In this document: positions 18,953-28,189 of the stretch, piece by piece
Position numbering within the stretch: position 1 is the first letter of the stretch
Layout of the letters: each line of letters opens with the position of its first letter
Source: Vagococcus martis
Lineage (GTDB): Bacteria; Bacillota; Bacilli; Lactobacillales; Vagococcaceae
Direction of reading: 5' to 3'
Assembly: GCF_002026305.1 (NCBI RefSeq)
Contig: NZ_MVAB01000001.1
Span: 806,001 to 870,000, forward strand
Length of the DNA stretch: 64,000 nt
The notes under the pieces: generated by a model
Database searches by the model: none
Seen by the model: the letters and a program-made list of their open reading frames with translations, nothing else
What the model was told of the DNA's origin: nothing
Translations under genes and position numbers: made by a program

Positions 18953-18987
18953 AAGGTGAAGCAGTTAATTTTGCTCCACCTTTTTTA
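18953..18987. terminator. Terminator between the amidohydrolase and the oxidoreductase
   Basis: Stem AAGGTGAAGCA with TGCTCCACCTT (one G-T pair), loop of 8, then TTTTTTATTATTT; it serves convergent genes. Confidence 0.85.
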
Positions 18988-19986
18988 TTATTTAATTTTG
19001 ACAATCGTTCTTCCAGAATGTGTTCCTTCTAATAATTGTTTCGTCACTGGAACAATATCCTCTAACGAGATTTCATTAGCTATAGTCGCGTCAATCATCT
19101 CTTTTGTGATAGTTTCTTTAATTGTATCCCATAACACAGATTTTTCTTCTGTTGATAATTGAACTGAATCAATTCCAAACATGGTTACACCGCGTAAGAT
19201 AAACGGTAAAACTGTCGTGCTAAATTTAATACCACTTGCATTTCCACATAGAGAAATCCCACCACCGTATGAAATTTTAGGTAGTATTGCTTCTAGTGTT
19301 GCCCCACCAATCGTATCAATGACATAATCAAATGATTGTTTTTGTAATGGGCGAGTATTTTCAAGCATTTCTTCGGTACTAATAATATGTTGTACGCCTA
19401 AAGAATCCAAATAATCCGTCGATTTTTTGCGTGTTAACGCGGTGATGTTGTTGAAGCCTTTAGCTTTTAATAAATTAATCGCCATACTTCCAACTCCACC
19501 TGTTGCTCCGGTTATTAAAATACTGGCTTCTTTGTTTTCACCTAAACCAACAGATTCTAGACGATGAATCGCTTGAGCGGCTGTTATTCCAGCTGTCCCA
19601 ACAAACGCAGCTACTTTTAAATCTAAATCTTGTGGCACAACTTGAATCCATTCACCTGGAATACGTGCTATTTCACTAAAACCTCCTGTGTGACTTACAC
19701 CTGTCCCTTGACCAGTTACAACTACTCTATCGCCAACAAATAATCCTTCGTGAGTTGTTTCTATAATAGTTCCTGAAAAATCGATACCAGGAATCATAGG
19801 ATATGAACGAATAACTCCCCCATTTTTTATCGTTGCTAAGGCATCTTTATAATTTATCGCTGAATACTCAACTTCAACAAGTGTGTCCCCTTCTGATAAT
19901 CTGTCAACTGACCAATCTTCTATACTTGAGATAATGCTATCATCTTTTTCACTAACAATAAGTGCTTTGAATGTTTTATCCATCAT
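18988..19986 (-). CDS. YhdH/YhfP-family quinone oxidoreductase (acryloyl-CoA reductase type)
   Basis: A 332-residue zinc-free medium-chain dehydrogenase. It has the GroES-like part with YSAINYKDALAT and PGIDFSGTI and the Rossmann signature ITGATGGVGSMAINLLK for NADPH. The family reduces activated double bonds such as acryloyl-CoA or quinones. Two adjacent ATGs (19986, 19983) follow GAGGAG; the first is used. It is monocistronic and divergent from the polyamine operon. Confidence 0.88.
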   Translation of the reverse strand: MMDKTFKALIVSEKDDSIISSIEDWSVDRLSEGDTLVEVEYSAINYKDALATIKNGGVIRSYPMIPGIDFSGTIIETTHEGLFVGDRVVVTGQGTGVSHTGGFSEIARIPGEWIQVVPQDLDLKVAAFVGTAGITAAQAIHRLESVGLGENKEASILITGATGGVGSMAINLLKAKGFNNITALTRKKSTDYLDSLGVQHIISTEEMLENTRPLQKQSFDYVIDTIGGATLEAILPKISYGGGISLCGNASGIKFSTTVLPFILRGVTMFGIDSVQLSTEEKSVLWDTIKETITKEMIDATIANEISLEDIVPVTKQLLEGTHSGRTIVKIK

Positions 19987-20063
19987 TTACATCGTCTCCT
20001 CATCTCTTTGATACACTTAGTTTATCATAAAAAAACAACAAAATGTGATATCAAAAAAATGAA

Positions 20064-20092
20064 TTGATTTGTTGAAAATCATCTTGTATACT
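20064..20092 (+). promoter_or_regulatory. Promoter of the polyamine operon
   Basis: TTGATT at 20064-20069, 17-base spacer, TATACT at 20087-20092. Transcription would start near 20099, just before the palindromes at 20105-20163. Confidence 0.7.
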
Positions 20093-20104
20093 ACCATCAG
20101 AAAG

Positions 20105-20163
20105 TAAACTAAAAGTTTAATATTAATAAACATCTGTCATTTGAAGTTTAGTATATATAAACT
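20105..20163 (+). promoter_or_regulatory. Probable operator palindromes for the Xre-cupin regulator
   Basis: The hexamer TAAACT/AGTTTA recurs as two perfect inverted pairs: TAAACT-AAA-AGTTTA (20105-20119) and AGTTTA-7 bases-TAAACT (20145-20163), with a near half-site TAAACA at 20127-20132. They lie between the promoter and the first gene, where a bound repressor would block transcription. That the Xre protein binds here is inference. Confidence 0.55.
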
Positions 20164-20184
20164 ATTAGACTGGAGGTGTTGACC

Positions 20185-20727
20185 ATACTTATCGGGAAAA
20201 AAATCAAAAACTTACGAATACAAAAAAATTTAACACAAGAAGAATTAGGAGAACGAACAGATCTCACTAAAGGATACATTTCTCAATTAGAACGGGATTT
20301 AAGCTCCCCTTCCCTAGAGACATTTTTCTCCATTTTAGAAGTATTAGGTGTGTCTCCAAAACAATTTTTTGATGAAAAAAATCAAAAACAACAAGTCGTC
20401 TATCCTAAAGAAGATCAAACCATACATCTTGATGAAGATAAAGGGTATGAAATAAATTGGTTAGTTTCTGACTCTAATGAAAATGAAATGGAACCTATAT
20501 TATTAACTCTAGAAAAAAAAGGTGAATACAAAGAATTTGAACCATCACAATCCGAAACATTTGGTTATGTGTTACAAGGAAAAATCTATGTTACCATAGG
20601 TGAAGATACCTATATTGCTTCAAAAGGTGAAAGTATTTATTACCAAGCACTCAACCAGCACCAAATATCTAATGCTCACGATGGAGTTAGCAAACTCCTC
20701 ATTGTTGCAACAAATTCTTATTTATAG
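20185..20727 (+). CDS. Xre-family regulator with cupin domain, polyamine operon (PuuR-like)
   Basis: About 180 residues: an N-terminal helix-turn-helix (GKKIKNLRIQKNLTQEEL, then GYISQLERD) and a C-terminal cupin (SETFGYVLQGKIYVTIGED). This architecture heads potABCD operons in many lactic acid bacteria and probably senses polyamines. The start is unusual. GGAGG at 20172-20176 is too near the in-frame GTG 20176 and TTG 20179. The codon at the right distance, and where relatives begin (M-x-IGKK), is ATA at 20185. No ATG is available upstream of the domain. TTG 20179 is the alternative. 15 bases separate it from potA. Confidence 0.82.
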   Translation: MLIGKKIKNLRIQKNLTQEELGERTDLTKGYISQLERDLSSPSLETFFSILEVLGVSPKQFFDEKNQKQQVVYPKEDQTIHLDEDKGYEINWLVSDSNENEMEPILLTLEKKGEYKEFEPSQSETFGYVLQGKIYVTIGEDTYIASKGESIYYQALNQHQISNAHDGVSKLLIVATNSYL

Positions 20728-20742
20728 TAAAGGTGGGAGAAA

Positions 20743-21828
20743 ATGAGTCACACAATTATTGAATTTAAAGATGTCGTGAAAGAATACGACGACACCACTG
20801 TATTAAAAAAAGTGAGTTTTGAAATCGAACAAGGAAAATTTTATACCTTATTAGGTCCATCAGGATGTGGTAAAACAACGATTTTACGTTTGATTGCTGG
20901 TTTTAGCGAACCAACATCTGGAGAAATTTTATTTGATGGAAAAGTGATTAATAAAGTTCCCGCAAATAAACGTAAAGTAAATACTGTATTCCAAGATTAT
21001 GCTCTTTTTCCTCATATGGATGTTTATGAAAATGTGGCATTTGGGTTAAAAATCAAAAAATTACCTAAAGAACAAATTGATGTAAAAGTACGTGAAGCTC
21101 TACGTTTAGTTCAGTTATCTGGTTTAGAAGAAAGACAAATCAGTGAGATGTCAGGTGGACAAAGACAACGTGTCGCAATTGCTCGTGCCCTTGTAAATGA
21201 ACCTGAGATTCTATTATTAGATGAGCCGTTATCCGCTCTTGATTTAAAACTTCGAACTGCCATGCAATCAGAGTTACGTGAATTACAAAAACGTTTAGGG
21301 ATTACGTTTATTTTTGTTACTCATGATCAAGAAGAAGCATTAGCTATGAGTGATGAAATTTTTGTTATGCATGATGGAAAAATCGAGCAAAGCGGCTCTC
21401 CTTCTGATATTTATGATGAACCAATCAACCGATTTGTCGCTGACTTTATTGGTGAAAGTAATATTGTAAAAGGTATTATGATTGAAGACAATTTAGTTGA
21501 AATCGTAGGCAAACAATTTGAATGTGTCGATGGCGGGATGAGAGAAAATGAGCCAGTTGATATTGTCATGCGTCCAGAAGATATTTCACTTGTTCCAGTT
21601 GAAAAAGGAAAATTAAAAGCTACAGTGGACACTCTTTTATTTAGAGGAGTTCATTATGAAATTTTCTGTATTGATTCTGAAGGAAATGAATGGGTGGTGC
21701 ATTCAACTAAGAAGCCACTTGAAGGACAAGCAGTTGGTTTATTCTTTGAACCAGAAGACATTCATGTCATGCGTTTTAATGAATCAGAAGAAGATTTTGA
21801 TGCCAGATTAGAAAGTTATGACGACTAA
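20743..21828 (+). CDS. potA: Spermidine/putrescine ABC transporter ATP-binding protein
   Basis: The ATPase that powers polyamine import. In 361 residues: Walker [11 protein letters not shown]-loop [10 protein letters not shown], signature [15 protein letters not shown], Walker [12 protein letters not shown], switch His in VTHDQEEAL, then a C-terminal TOBE domain (about 290-355) typical of PotA. ATG with GGGAGAAA upstream. First structural gene of the operon potA-potB-potC-potD, with short gaps or overlaps. Confidence 0.96.
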   Translation: MSHTIIEFKDVVKEYDDTTVLKKVSFEIEQGKFYTLLGPSGCGKTTILRLIAGFSEPTSGEILFDGKVINKVPANKRKVNTVFQDYALFPHMDVYENVAFGLKIKKLPKEQIDVKVREALRLVQLSGLEERQISEMSGGQRQRVAIARALVNEPEILLLDEPLSALDLKLRTAMQSELRELQKRLGITFIFVTHDQEEALAMSDEIFVMHDGKIEQSGSPSDIYDEPINRFVADFIGESNIVKGIMIEDNLVEIVGKQFECVDGGMRENEPVDIVMRPEDISLVPVEKGKLKATVDTLLFRGVHYEIFCIDSEGNEWVVHSTKKPLEGQAVGLFFEPEDIHVMRFNESEEDFDARLESYDD

Positions 21829-21841
21829 GGAGGGTTGATAA

Positions 21842-22654
21842 GTGACACAATCAAAACGTTTTTACACGATTCCATATTTTTTATGGATAGCTCTATTTGT
21901 TATCGCACCTGTTATTTTAATTATCTACCAATCATTTTTTGATATTAATGGACAGTTTACATTGAGTAATTATCAACAATATTTAACAAGTGGAACTTAC
22001 TTGAGTATGACCTTTAACTCATTATTCTACGCTCTACTTATTACCCTATTTACACTAGTGATTAGTTATCCAACAGCTTATTTTTTAACAAAATTAAAAC
22101 ACAAACAACTGTGGCTCATGTTAATTATCTTGCCTACTTGGATTAACTTGTTGTTAAAAGCTTATGCGTTTATTGGGATTTTTAGTATCCATGGTGGAAT
22201 TAATAACTTTTTAGATACTGTTGGTATTGGGACTCAACAACTTCTTTTTACAAATTTTAGTTTTTTAACCGTTGCGACCTATATTGAAATTCCATTTATG
22301 ATTTTACCTATTTTTAATGCCTTAGAAGAAATTAACCCATCTCTTATATTTGCCAGTCGTGATTTGGGAGCAAGTAATTTTGAAACATTTAGACGTGTCA
22401 TCTTCCCACTATCTTTAAATGGCGTAAAAAGTGGCGTACAAGCCGTATTCATCCCATCACTTAGTCTATTTATGCTGACTCGCTTAATTGGGGGAAATCG
22501 TGTGATAACACTTGGAACGGCCATCGAACAACATTTCCTTGTCACACAAAACTGGGGTATGGGCTCAACTATTGGTGTCGTTCTAATCATTGCGATGTTT
22601 ATCATTATGATGTTAACTGGTGAGAAGAAAAAGAAAGGAGCGAAGAAAAAATGA
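21842..22654 (+). CDS. potB: Spermidine/putrescine ABC transporter permease
   Basis: A 270-residue inner membrane permease with six predicted helices and the EAA-like loop ALEEINPSLIFASRDLGASNFETF that docks on PotA. It starts at GTG 21842 after AAGGAGGGTTG. Its last codon overlaps the ATG of potC by 4 bases (ATGA), so the two are translationally coupled. Confidence 0.95.
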   Translation: MTQSKRFYTIPYFLWIALFVIAPVILIIYQSFFDINGQFTLSNYQQYLTSGTYLSMTFNSLFYALLITLFTLVISYPTAYFLTKLKHKQLWLMLIILPTWINLLLKAYAFIGIFSIHGGINNFLDTVGIGTQQLLFTNFSFLTVATYIEIPFMILPIFNALEEINPSLIFASRDLGASNFETFRRVIFPLSLNGVKSGVQAVFIPSLSLFMLTRLIGGNRVITLGTAIEQHFLVTQNWGMGSTIGVVLIIAMFIIMMLTGEKKKKGAKKK

Positions 22655-23483
22655 GCAACCGTAAATTTAATTGGAGCCATCTCTATTTGATTTTAGTTTT
22701 CATTATTCTGTACGCACCTATATTTTATCTAATTTATTATTCATTCAACGCCGGTGGAACGATGACCTCATTTACCGGATTTACGTTGGAACATTACCAA
22801 GCTGTCTTTGAAGACACCAGGTTAATTGGTATTGTGGTAGACACGTTCTTACTGGCTTTTCTATCTGCTTTAATTGCTACTATTATCGGAACGTTTGGTG
22901 CAATGGGGATTCACTACACCAAACAACGTGGCGTGCGAAATACGTTACTAAGTTTAAACAATATTTTAATGGTGTCTCCTGATGTTATTATTGGAGCAAG
23001 CTTTTTAATTCTATTTACTTTTCTTGGGACTTGGTTTGGGTTTCATTAGGTTTTATGTCTGTACTACTCTCTCATATTGCTTTTAGTATCCCAATTGTCG
23101 TTTTAATGGTCTTGCCAAAAATGCAAGAAATGAATCCATCACTCATTGATGCTGCACGAGATTTAGGAGCAAACAACTGGCAGGTACTAAGACAAATTAT
23201 CTTACCTTATTTAACACCAGGAATTATTGCCGGATATTTTATGGCATTTACCTATTCATTAGATGATTTTGCTGTGACATTTTTCGTAACAGGGAATGGT
23301 TTTAGTACTTTATCTGTTGAAATTTATTCTCGTGCTAGACAAGGGATTAGTTTAGAAATCAATGCCTTAAGTGCCCTTCTATTTCTGTTTTCTATTTTAT
23401 TAGTGACTGGGTATTACTTTATTAGTAAAGACAATAAACCAAAATACAAAAAGAAAAAAACACAAAAAATAGGAGGGAAATAA
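22651..23483 (+). pseudogene. potC: Spermidine/putrescine ABC transporter permease, frameshifted
   Basis: PotC is split over two frames. The first runs from 22651 to a stop at 23047-23049, after GTWFGFH; the second continues in the -1 frame with VSLGFMSVLLSHIAF and the EAA-like MNPSLIDAARDLGANN to 23483. Restoring one T near 23040-23043 would give an uninterrupted 277-residue protein with six helices. I see no classical slippery heptamer in frame, so a real 1-bp deletion or a sequencing error in a T run is more likely than programmed frameshifting. If real, the importer would lack one permease half. The basic tail KKKK before the end is also present. Confidence 0.88.
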
Positions 23484-23484
23484 G

Positions 23485-24555
23485 ATGAAAAAACTCAATG
23501 CTCTTTTTTCAGGTATTATTCTTATTATCATCCTATTAGCCTTCACTTCTTTTAACTTAGAAAAAACAAGTGGTGCTTCTGGTGGTCGTGTGTTAACCAT
23601 CTATAATTGGGGGGACTACATTGACCCTTCGCTAATCAAACGATTTGAAAAAGAATACAATTATAAAGTCATTTACGAAACCTTTGACTCAAACGAAAGC
23701 ATGATGACTAAAATCAAACAAGGTGGAACAGCTTATGATTTAACCATTCCAAGTGAATACATGATTCAAAAAATGGTAAAACAAGATATGCTCATTCCAC
23801 TTGATCATTCTAAAATCAAAGGACTAGAAAACATAGATAGTCGTTTTCTAAATATTCCATTTGACCCAAACAATAAATTCTCCATTCCTTATTTTTGGGG
23901 AACCTTGGGTATTATCTACAATGATGAATTTATTAAGGAAGGCCAAATCAAACATTGGGATGATTTGTGGGATCCTTCTTTAAAGAATAATTTGATGTTA
24001 ATTGACGGAGCCAGAGAAGTTATTGGCTTGGCACTAAATAGTGACGGGCATTCATTAAATAGTAAAAATGATAAACAATTAGAGAATGCTTCAAAAAAAT
24101 TAGATGGACTAAGTTCCAACGTCAAAGCGATTGTAGCTGATGAAATCAAAATGTACATGATAAATGGTGAAAGTGCTGCTGCGGTCACATTTTCTGGTGA
24201 AGCTGCTAGTATGCTAGAAGAAAATGAGCACTTGCATTATGTGATTCCAGAAGAAGGATCTAATCTTTGGTTTGATAATTTTGTAATTCCAAAAACAGCA
24301 AAAAATATTGATGGCGCGTATGATTTTATTAACTTCATGTTAAAACCTGATGTCGCTGCTCAAAATGCTGAATACATTGGCTACTCTACGCCAAATAAAA
24401 AAGCGTTAGAAATATTACCTAAAGAAATTACGAATGACCCACAGTTTTACCCAAGTGACAAAATTATCGAGCATTTAGAAGTGTATGATGATTTAGGTCA
24501 AACGTATTTAGAGCTATATAATGATTTATTCTTAAAATTTAAAATGTATCGTTAA
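23485..24555 (+). CDS. potD: Spermidine/putrescine-binding protein
   Basis: Extracytoplasmic polyamine receptor, 356 residues. An uncleaved or weakly cleaved N-terminal hydrophobic segment (about 8-24) has no lipobox Cys, as in streptococcal PotD. The mature part begins RVLTIYNWGDYIDPSLIKRF, with ETFDSNESMMTKIKQGG and PSEYMIQKM, all typical of PotD. The gene begins 1 base after the stop of potC and ends the operon with a hairpin. Confidence 0.95.
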   Translation: MKKLNALFSGIILIIILLAFTSFNLEKTSGASGGRVLTIYNWGDYIDPSLIKRFEKEYNYKVIYETFDSNESMMTKIKQGGTAYDLTIPSEYMIQKMVKQDMLIPLDHSKIKGLENIDSRFLNIPFDPNNKFSIPYFWGTLGIIYNDEFIKEGQIKHWDDLWDPSLKNNLMLIDGAREVIGLALNSDGHSLNSKNDKQLENASKKLDGLSSNVKAIVADEIKMYMINGESAAAVTFSGEAASMLEENEHLHYVIPEEGSNLWFDNFVIPKTAKNIDGAYDFINFMLKPDVAAQNAEYIGYSTPNKKALEILPKEITNDPQFYPSDKIIEHLEVYDDLGQTYLELYNDLFLKFKMYR

Positions 24556-24580
24556 AGATAGGATTTTTTTCTATCTTTTT
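24554..24580 (+). terminator. Terminator after potD
   Basis: Stem AAAGATAG/CTATCTTT with a T-rich loop and a short T tail; it overlaps the potD stop codon. Confidence 0.6.
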
Positions 24581-24687
24581 ATTTATTCAATAAAATCTCT
24601 AAAGTCAGTACTTAAATTGTTTTATATTCGCTCTTTTTTCATGTATAATCAAACAAATAGAATATTTTGAAGAATTGGAGGTAGTCA

Positions 24688-25545
24688 ATGGAAATCATCG
24701 AAAAAGCCCCGGCGAAAATAAATTTGGGACTTGATGTCCTTTTTAAACGAGATGATGGTTATCATGAGCTTGAAATGATTATGGCAAGTGTCGATTTATC
24801 CGACCGCTTGATTTTAAAAGCTATTCCAACTGATGACATCATTATCAAAACTGACAATGGCTTCCTACCAGTAGACCGTAAAAATAATATTTATCAAGCA
24901 ATTGATATCATGAAAAAAACATATGGGTTTACTCAAGGTGTTGAAGTAAATTTAAAGAAAAACTTACCCGTTGCGGCTGGTTTAGGTGGTGGCAGTAGTG
25001 ACGCTGCTGCAGCATTTAGAGGGGTCAATCGCTTGTTTAACCTTGGTGCGACATTGGAAGAAATGGCTGAATTATCCGTTCCAATCGGTACAGATATCCC
25101 GTATTGTTTATATGGGCAAACAGCTCTTGTTACTGGTGTTGGTGACCAGGTTAAACCACTATCTCACCCAATGCCACAGTGTTGGATTGTTCTAGTCAAA
25201 CCCAAAATCAGCGTATCCACTCCTCGCGTGTTTTCAAAAATACAAGTTGACTCACTTTCGCATCCAAATATAAAAGCTATATATCATGCAATTGAAAACC
25301 AAGATTACCAAGAAATGATTCAACATTTGGGGAATTCTCTAGAATCGTATACGATGGAAGTTTTTCCTATTGTTAAATATGTTAAAGATAAAATGTTAGA
25401 ATTCGGAGCAGATGCAGCCGTCATGAGTGGCAGCGGTCCTACTGTTCTTGCGCTTTGTAAAAAACGTTCACGAGCTGTTCATGTGGCAAATGCTTTAAAA
25501 GGATTTTGTGATGAAGTGTATTTAGTTAGGACATTAAACAGATAA
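24688..25545 (+). CDS. ispE: 4-diphosphocytidyl-2-C-methyl-D-erythritol kinase
   Basis: GHMP-family kinase, 285 residues. The ATP loop PVAAGLGGGSSDAAAA and the C-terminal GSGPTVLAL motif are intact, as is the N-terminal APAKINLGLDV. Its classical role is the fourth step of the MEP isoprenoid route. Enterococci and relatives often use mevalonate and keep an ispE-like gene whose role is then unclear; no other MEP gene is present in this window. TTGGAGG precedes the ATG. Confidence 0.92.
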   Translation: MEIIEKAPAKINLGLDVLFKRDDGYHELEMIMASVDLSDRLILKAIPTDDIIIKTDNGFLPVDRKNNIYQAIDIMKKTYGFTQGVEVNLKKNLPVAAGLGGGSSDAAAAFRGVNRLFNLGATLEEMAELSVPIGTDIPYCLYGQTALVTGVGDQVKPLSHPMPQCWIVLVKPKISVSTPRVFSKIQVDSLSHPNIKAIYHAIENQDYQEMIQHLGNSLESYTMEVFPIVKYVKDKMLEFGADAAVMSGSGPTVLALCKKRSRAVHVANALKGFCDEVYLVRTLNR

Positions 25546-25582
25546 GAAGTAGAAACTAATCTGCTTTTTATCTGTTTTGTTA
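25541..25582 (+). terminator. Terminator after ispE
   Basis: AAACAGATA pairs with TATCTGTTT across a GC-poor inner stem, followed by TGTT. It overlaps the end of ispE. Confidence 0.6.
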
Positions 25583-25644
25583 TTGACAACCGATCAACTA
25601 TTCTTGCTTTATTTTGACACAAATGTTATGATTCTTTTGATTTT

Positions 25645-25666
25645 AAAACGTAACGTTTACGATTAA
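25645..25666 (+). promoter_or_regulatory. Zur-type operator before adcCB
   Basis: CGTAA-CGT-TTACG (25649-25661) is a perfect 5-3-5 palindrome with A/T flanks, close to the Bacillus-type Zur box. It overlaps the presumed promoter, 17 bases before the start codon. It matches in type the better box at 59204-59224 ahead of adcA. Confidence 0.75.
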
Positions 25667-25677
25667 AGGAGGTTACT

Positions 25678-26358
25678 ATGAATTATATTGACGTCAAACA
25701 CCTCACTTTTTATTATGATGATGAACCTGTGTTGGAAGACGTTTCTTATACAGTCAGTCCAGGTGAATTTGTCATACTAACTGGTGAAAATGGTGCGGCA
25801 AAATCAACATTAATAAGAAATACACTAGGGTTACTAAAACCTGATGAAGGAGAAGTTTATATTTCCCCTACCAATATAGATGGACAAAAATTAACAATTG
25901 GTTATATTCCACAACAAATCGCCTCATTTAATGCGGGATTTCCAAGTACTGTATTAGAGTTCGTTCAATCGGGCAGATTTCAACGTGGAAAATGGTTTAA
26001 ACGTTTAGATGATGTTGATCATCGACATGTCGAAAAAGCTCTTAACTCTGTTGGCATGTGGGATATGAGAAAGAAACGCATTGGGGATTTATCAGGCGGA
26101 CAAAAGCAACGCGTCTGTTTAGCACGCGTATTTGCGACTGATCCGGATTTATTTGTACTTGATGAACCCACAACAGGGATGGATGAATCCTCTCGTAATG
26201 ACTTTTATAAATTACTACAACACAGTGTCAAAGAACACAATAAAGCAATTTTAATGGTGACACACGATCATGAAGAAATAAAAGAGTATATGGATCGACA
26301 TATCCACCTTGTTAGAAAGGAGGAGACCGAATGGAGATGTTTTCATATGAGTTCATGA
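25678..26358 (+). CDS. adcC: Zinc ABC transporter ATP-binding protein
   Basis: A 226-residue ATPase of the metal (ZnuC/AdcC) type: Walker [14 protein letters not shown] (Ala in place of the usual Gly), Q-loop [12 protein letters not shown], signature [14 protein letters not shown], Walker [13 protein letters not shown], switch His in VTHDHEEI. The zinc role rests on the Zur box and the downstream permease; a manganese ATPase would look similar. AAGGAGG precedes ATG 25678. The end overlaps adcB by 28 bases. Confidence 0.93.
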   Translation: MNYIDVKHLTFYYDDEPVLEDVSYTVSPGEFVILTGENGAAKSTLIRNTLGLLKPDEGEVYISPTNIDGQKLTIGYIPQQIASFNAGFPSTVLEFVQSGRFQRGKWFKRLDDVDHRHVEKALNSVGMWDMRKKRIGDLSGGQKQRVCLARVFATDPDLFVLDEPTTGMDESSRNDFYKLLQHSVKEHNKAILMVTHDHEEIKEYMDRHIHLVRKEETEWRCFHMSS

Positions 26359-27155
26359 GACGAGCACTAATTGCGGCTTCCATGATGGCTGTAATCGCCC
26401 CATCTCTTGGTGTGTTTTTAGTATTACGTAGACAATCACTTTTAGCAGATACCTTATCACATGTTTCTCTTGCAGGGATTGCACTTGGTTTTTTCATTAA
26501 TGTTAACCCAACGATCACCACATTAATTGTCGTGATTGCTTCTGCCTTTGTTTTAGAATACATTAAAAATCTTTACAAGTCTTATTCAGAAGTATCTACT
26601 GCGATTTTAATGTCAGGTGGATTAGCTGTTGCTTTAGTTTTAATGAATTTAACTAAAGGGAAAAATTCAATGAATATTCAACAGTATTTATTTGGCTCTA
26701 TCGTAACAATCAATTGGCAACAAGTTAAAATACTAGCTGTCTTACTAGTTATTATAGTTAGTTTATTTTTAGTATTGAGAAAACCAATGTATGTATTAAC
26801 TTTTGACGAGGACACAGCACATGTTGACGGACTGCCAATTCATGTACTATCTATGCTATTTAATGTTATTACTGGAGTCGCTATCACTGTGATGATTCCT
26901 ATTGCTGGAGCATTACTTGTGTCAGCGATTATGATTTTACCAGCCACTATCTCGATGAAGATTGGGAAAACTTTTTCGACTGTGATTTTAAGTAGTATCG
27001 TAGTTGGATTTATTGGCATGACTTCTGGTCTTGTTACATCGTATCAATTAGATACACCACCAGGCGCAACCATCACGTTAATCTTCATTGTGATGTTTAT
27101 TCTAATCAATTTACTAACTAATGTTCGTAAAAAAAACAGACAGGTTTCCAAATAA
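26331..27155 (+). CDS. adcB: Zinc ABC transporter permease
   Basis: A 274-residue integral membrane protein of the ABC-3 (ZnuB/AdcB) family with about eight helices; typical segments are [20 protein letters not shown] and [13 protein letters not shown]. The start lies within adcC behind AAGGAGGAG, so it is coupled. The cognate binding protein adcA is not here but 31 kb away on the other strand, under its own Zur box. Confidence 0.93.
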   Translation: MEMFSYEFMRRALIAASMMAVIAPSLGVFLVLRRQSLLADTLSHVSLAGIALGFFINVNPTITTLIVVIASAFVLEYIKNLYKSYSEVSTAILMSGGLAVALVLMNLTKGKNSMNIQQYLFGSIVTINWQQVKILAVLLVIIVSLFLVLRKPMYVLTFDEDTAHVDGLPIHVLSMLFNVITGVAITVMIPIAGALLVSAIMILPATISMKIGKTFSTVILSSIVVGFIGMTSGLVTSYQLDTPPGATITLIFIVMFILINLLTNVRKKNRQVSK

Positions 27156-27157
27156 TC

Positions 27158-27181
27158 TGTTCGTTTTCACGAACATTTTTT
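27158..27181 (+). terminator. Terminator after adcB
   Basis: Short stem TGTTCG/CGAACA with loop TTTTCA, then TTTTTT. Confidence 0.65.
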
Positions 27182-27269
27182 ATTTATTTTCAAAAATACT
27201 TTGCTTTTTTAAATTTACATACTATAATAGTCTATATTACTTAAATTTAACTTTAAAAGGAGTATCTTA

Positions 27270-28112
27270 ATGAAAATAAAACGAAGTGAACGATTAATTG
27301 ATATGACTGCTTATATCTTAAATCACCCCCATACATTAACTCCTCTGACTTATTTTGTAAAAAAATATGAATCAGCAAAATCTTCAATCAGTGAAGATTT
27401 AACAATTATCAAAAAAACATTTAAAGAGCGCGGTTTTGGTGTTCTTGAAACAGTGGCTGGAGCTGCTGGTGGTGTTATTTTTACACCATCTATTCCATTT
27501 AGTGAATCAAAAGAAATGATTGATTCATTATGTGAACGCTTATCTGAACAAGATCGATTACTTCCTGGTGGGTACGTTTATCTATCTGATTTACTTGGAG
27601 AACCGCAACTACTTAAACAAATTGGACAAATCATTGCAACGCAGTATGCTAATAAAAATATCGATGCTGTTATGACGGTCGCAACAAAAGGTGTACCAAT
27701 CGCTCAAGCGGTATCATATTACCTAAATGTTCCATTTGTTATCGTGCGTCGTGATTCTAAAATCACTGAAGGCTCTACTGTAAGTGTCAATTATGTATCA
27801 GGTTCGTCTGAGCGAATTGAAAAAATGGAGTTATCAAAACGTAGCTTAAAACGTGGGTCTAGAGTGTTAGTCGTAGATGATTTCATGAAAGGTGGCGGAA
27901 CGGTTAATGGAATGAAAGCCTTAATCGAGGAATTCGAAGCCGAGCTTGTTGGTATCACTGTATTTGCCGAATCAACGTTCAGTGGTCGTCGTATGGTTGA
28001 GGACTACACGTCACTTATTTGCGTTAAAGAAGTCGATACAAAAACTAAAAATATAACGGTTGTTCCTGGTAACTATTTTTCTGTTATGGGTGCAGACGCC
28101 ATAGATGAATAA
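27270..28112 (+). CDS. purR: Purine operon regulator
   Basis: A 280-residue regulator of the Gram-positive PurR type: an N-terminal winged helix (about 1-74) and a phosphoribosyltransferase-like domain with the PRPP loop VLVVDDFMKGGGTV. In lactic acid bacteria it senses PRPP and controls purine genes. ATG 27270 follows AAAAGGAG. The order purR-glmU-prs is a conserved neighbourhood and links the regulator to the PRPP-making enzyme Prs. Confidence 0.95.
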   Translation: MKIKRSERLIDMTAYILNHPHTLTPLTYFVKKYESAKSSISEDLTIIKKTFKERGFGVLETVAGAAGGVIFTPSIPFSESKEMIDSLCERLSEQDRLLPGGYVYLSDLLGEPQLLKQIGQIIATQYANKNIDAVMTVATKGVPIAQAVSYYLNVPFVIVRRDSKITEGSTVSVNYVSGSSERIEKMELSKRSLKRGSRVLVVDDFMKGGGTVNGMKALIEEFEAELVGITVFAESTFSGRRMVEDYTSLICVKEVDTKTKNITVVPGNYFSVMGADAIDE

Positions 28113-28114
28113 AT

Positions 28115-28145
28115 TTAAGGACTTGAATATCAAGTCCTTTTTTTG
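28115..28145 (+). terminator. Terminator after purR
   Basis: Perfect stem AAGGACTTG/CAAGTCCTT (28117-28125 with 28131-28139) followed by TTTTTT. Confidence 0.88.
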
Positions 28146-28189
28146 TTAAAATGAAGTGTTTAAAAATACACTTAAGGAGTGTCAATATC

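Noticed and set aside
23025-23050. Programmed -1 frameshift in potC
   Set aside because: No X XXY YYZ heptamer in the reading frame and no clear downstream stimulatory structure; a deletion or sequence error is simpler.
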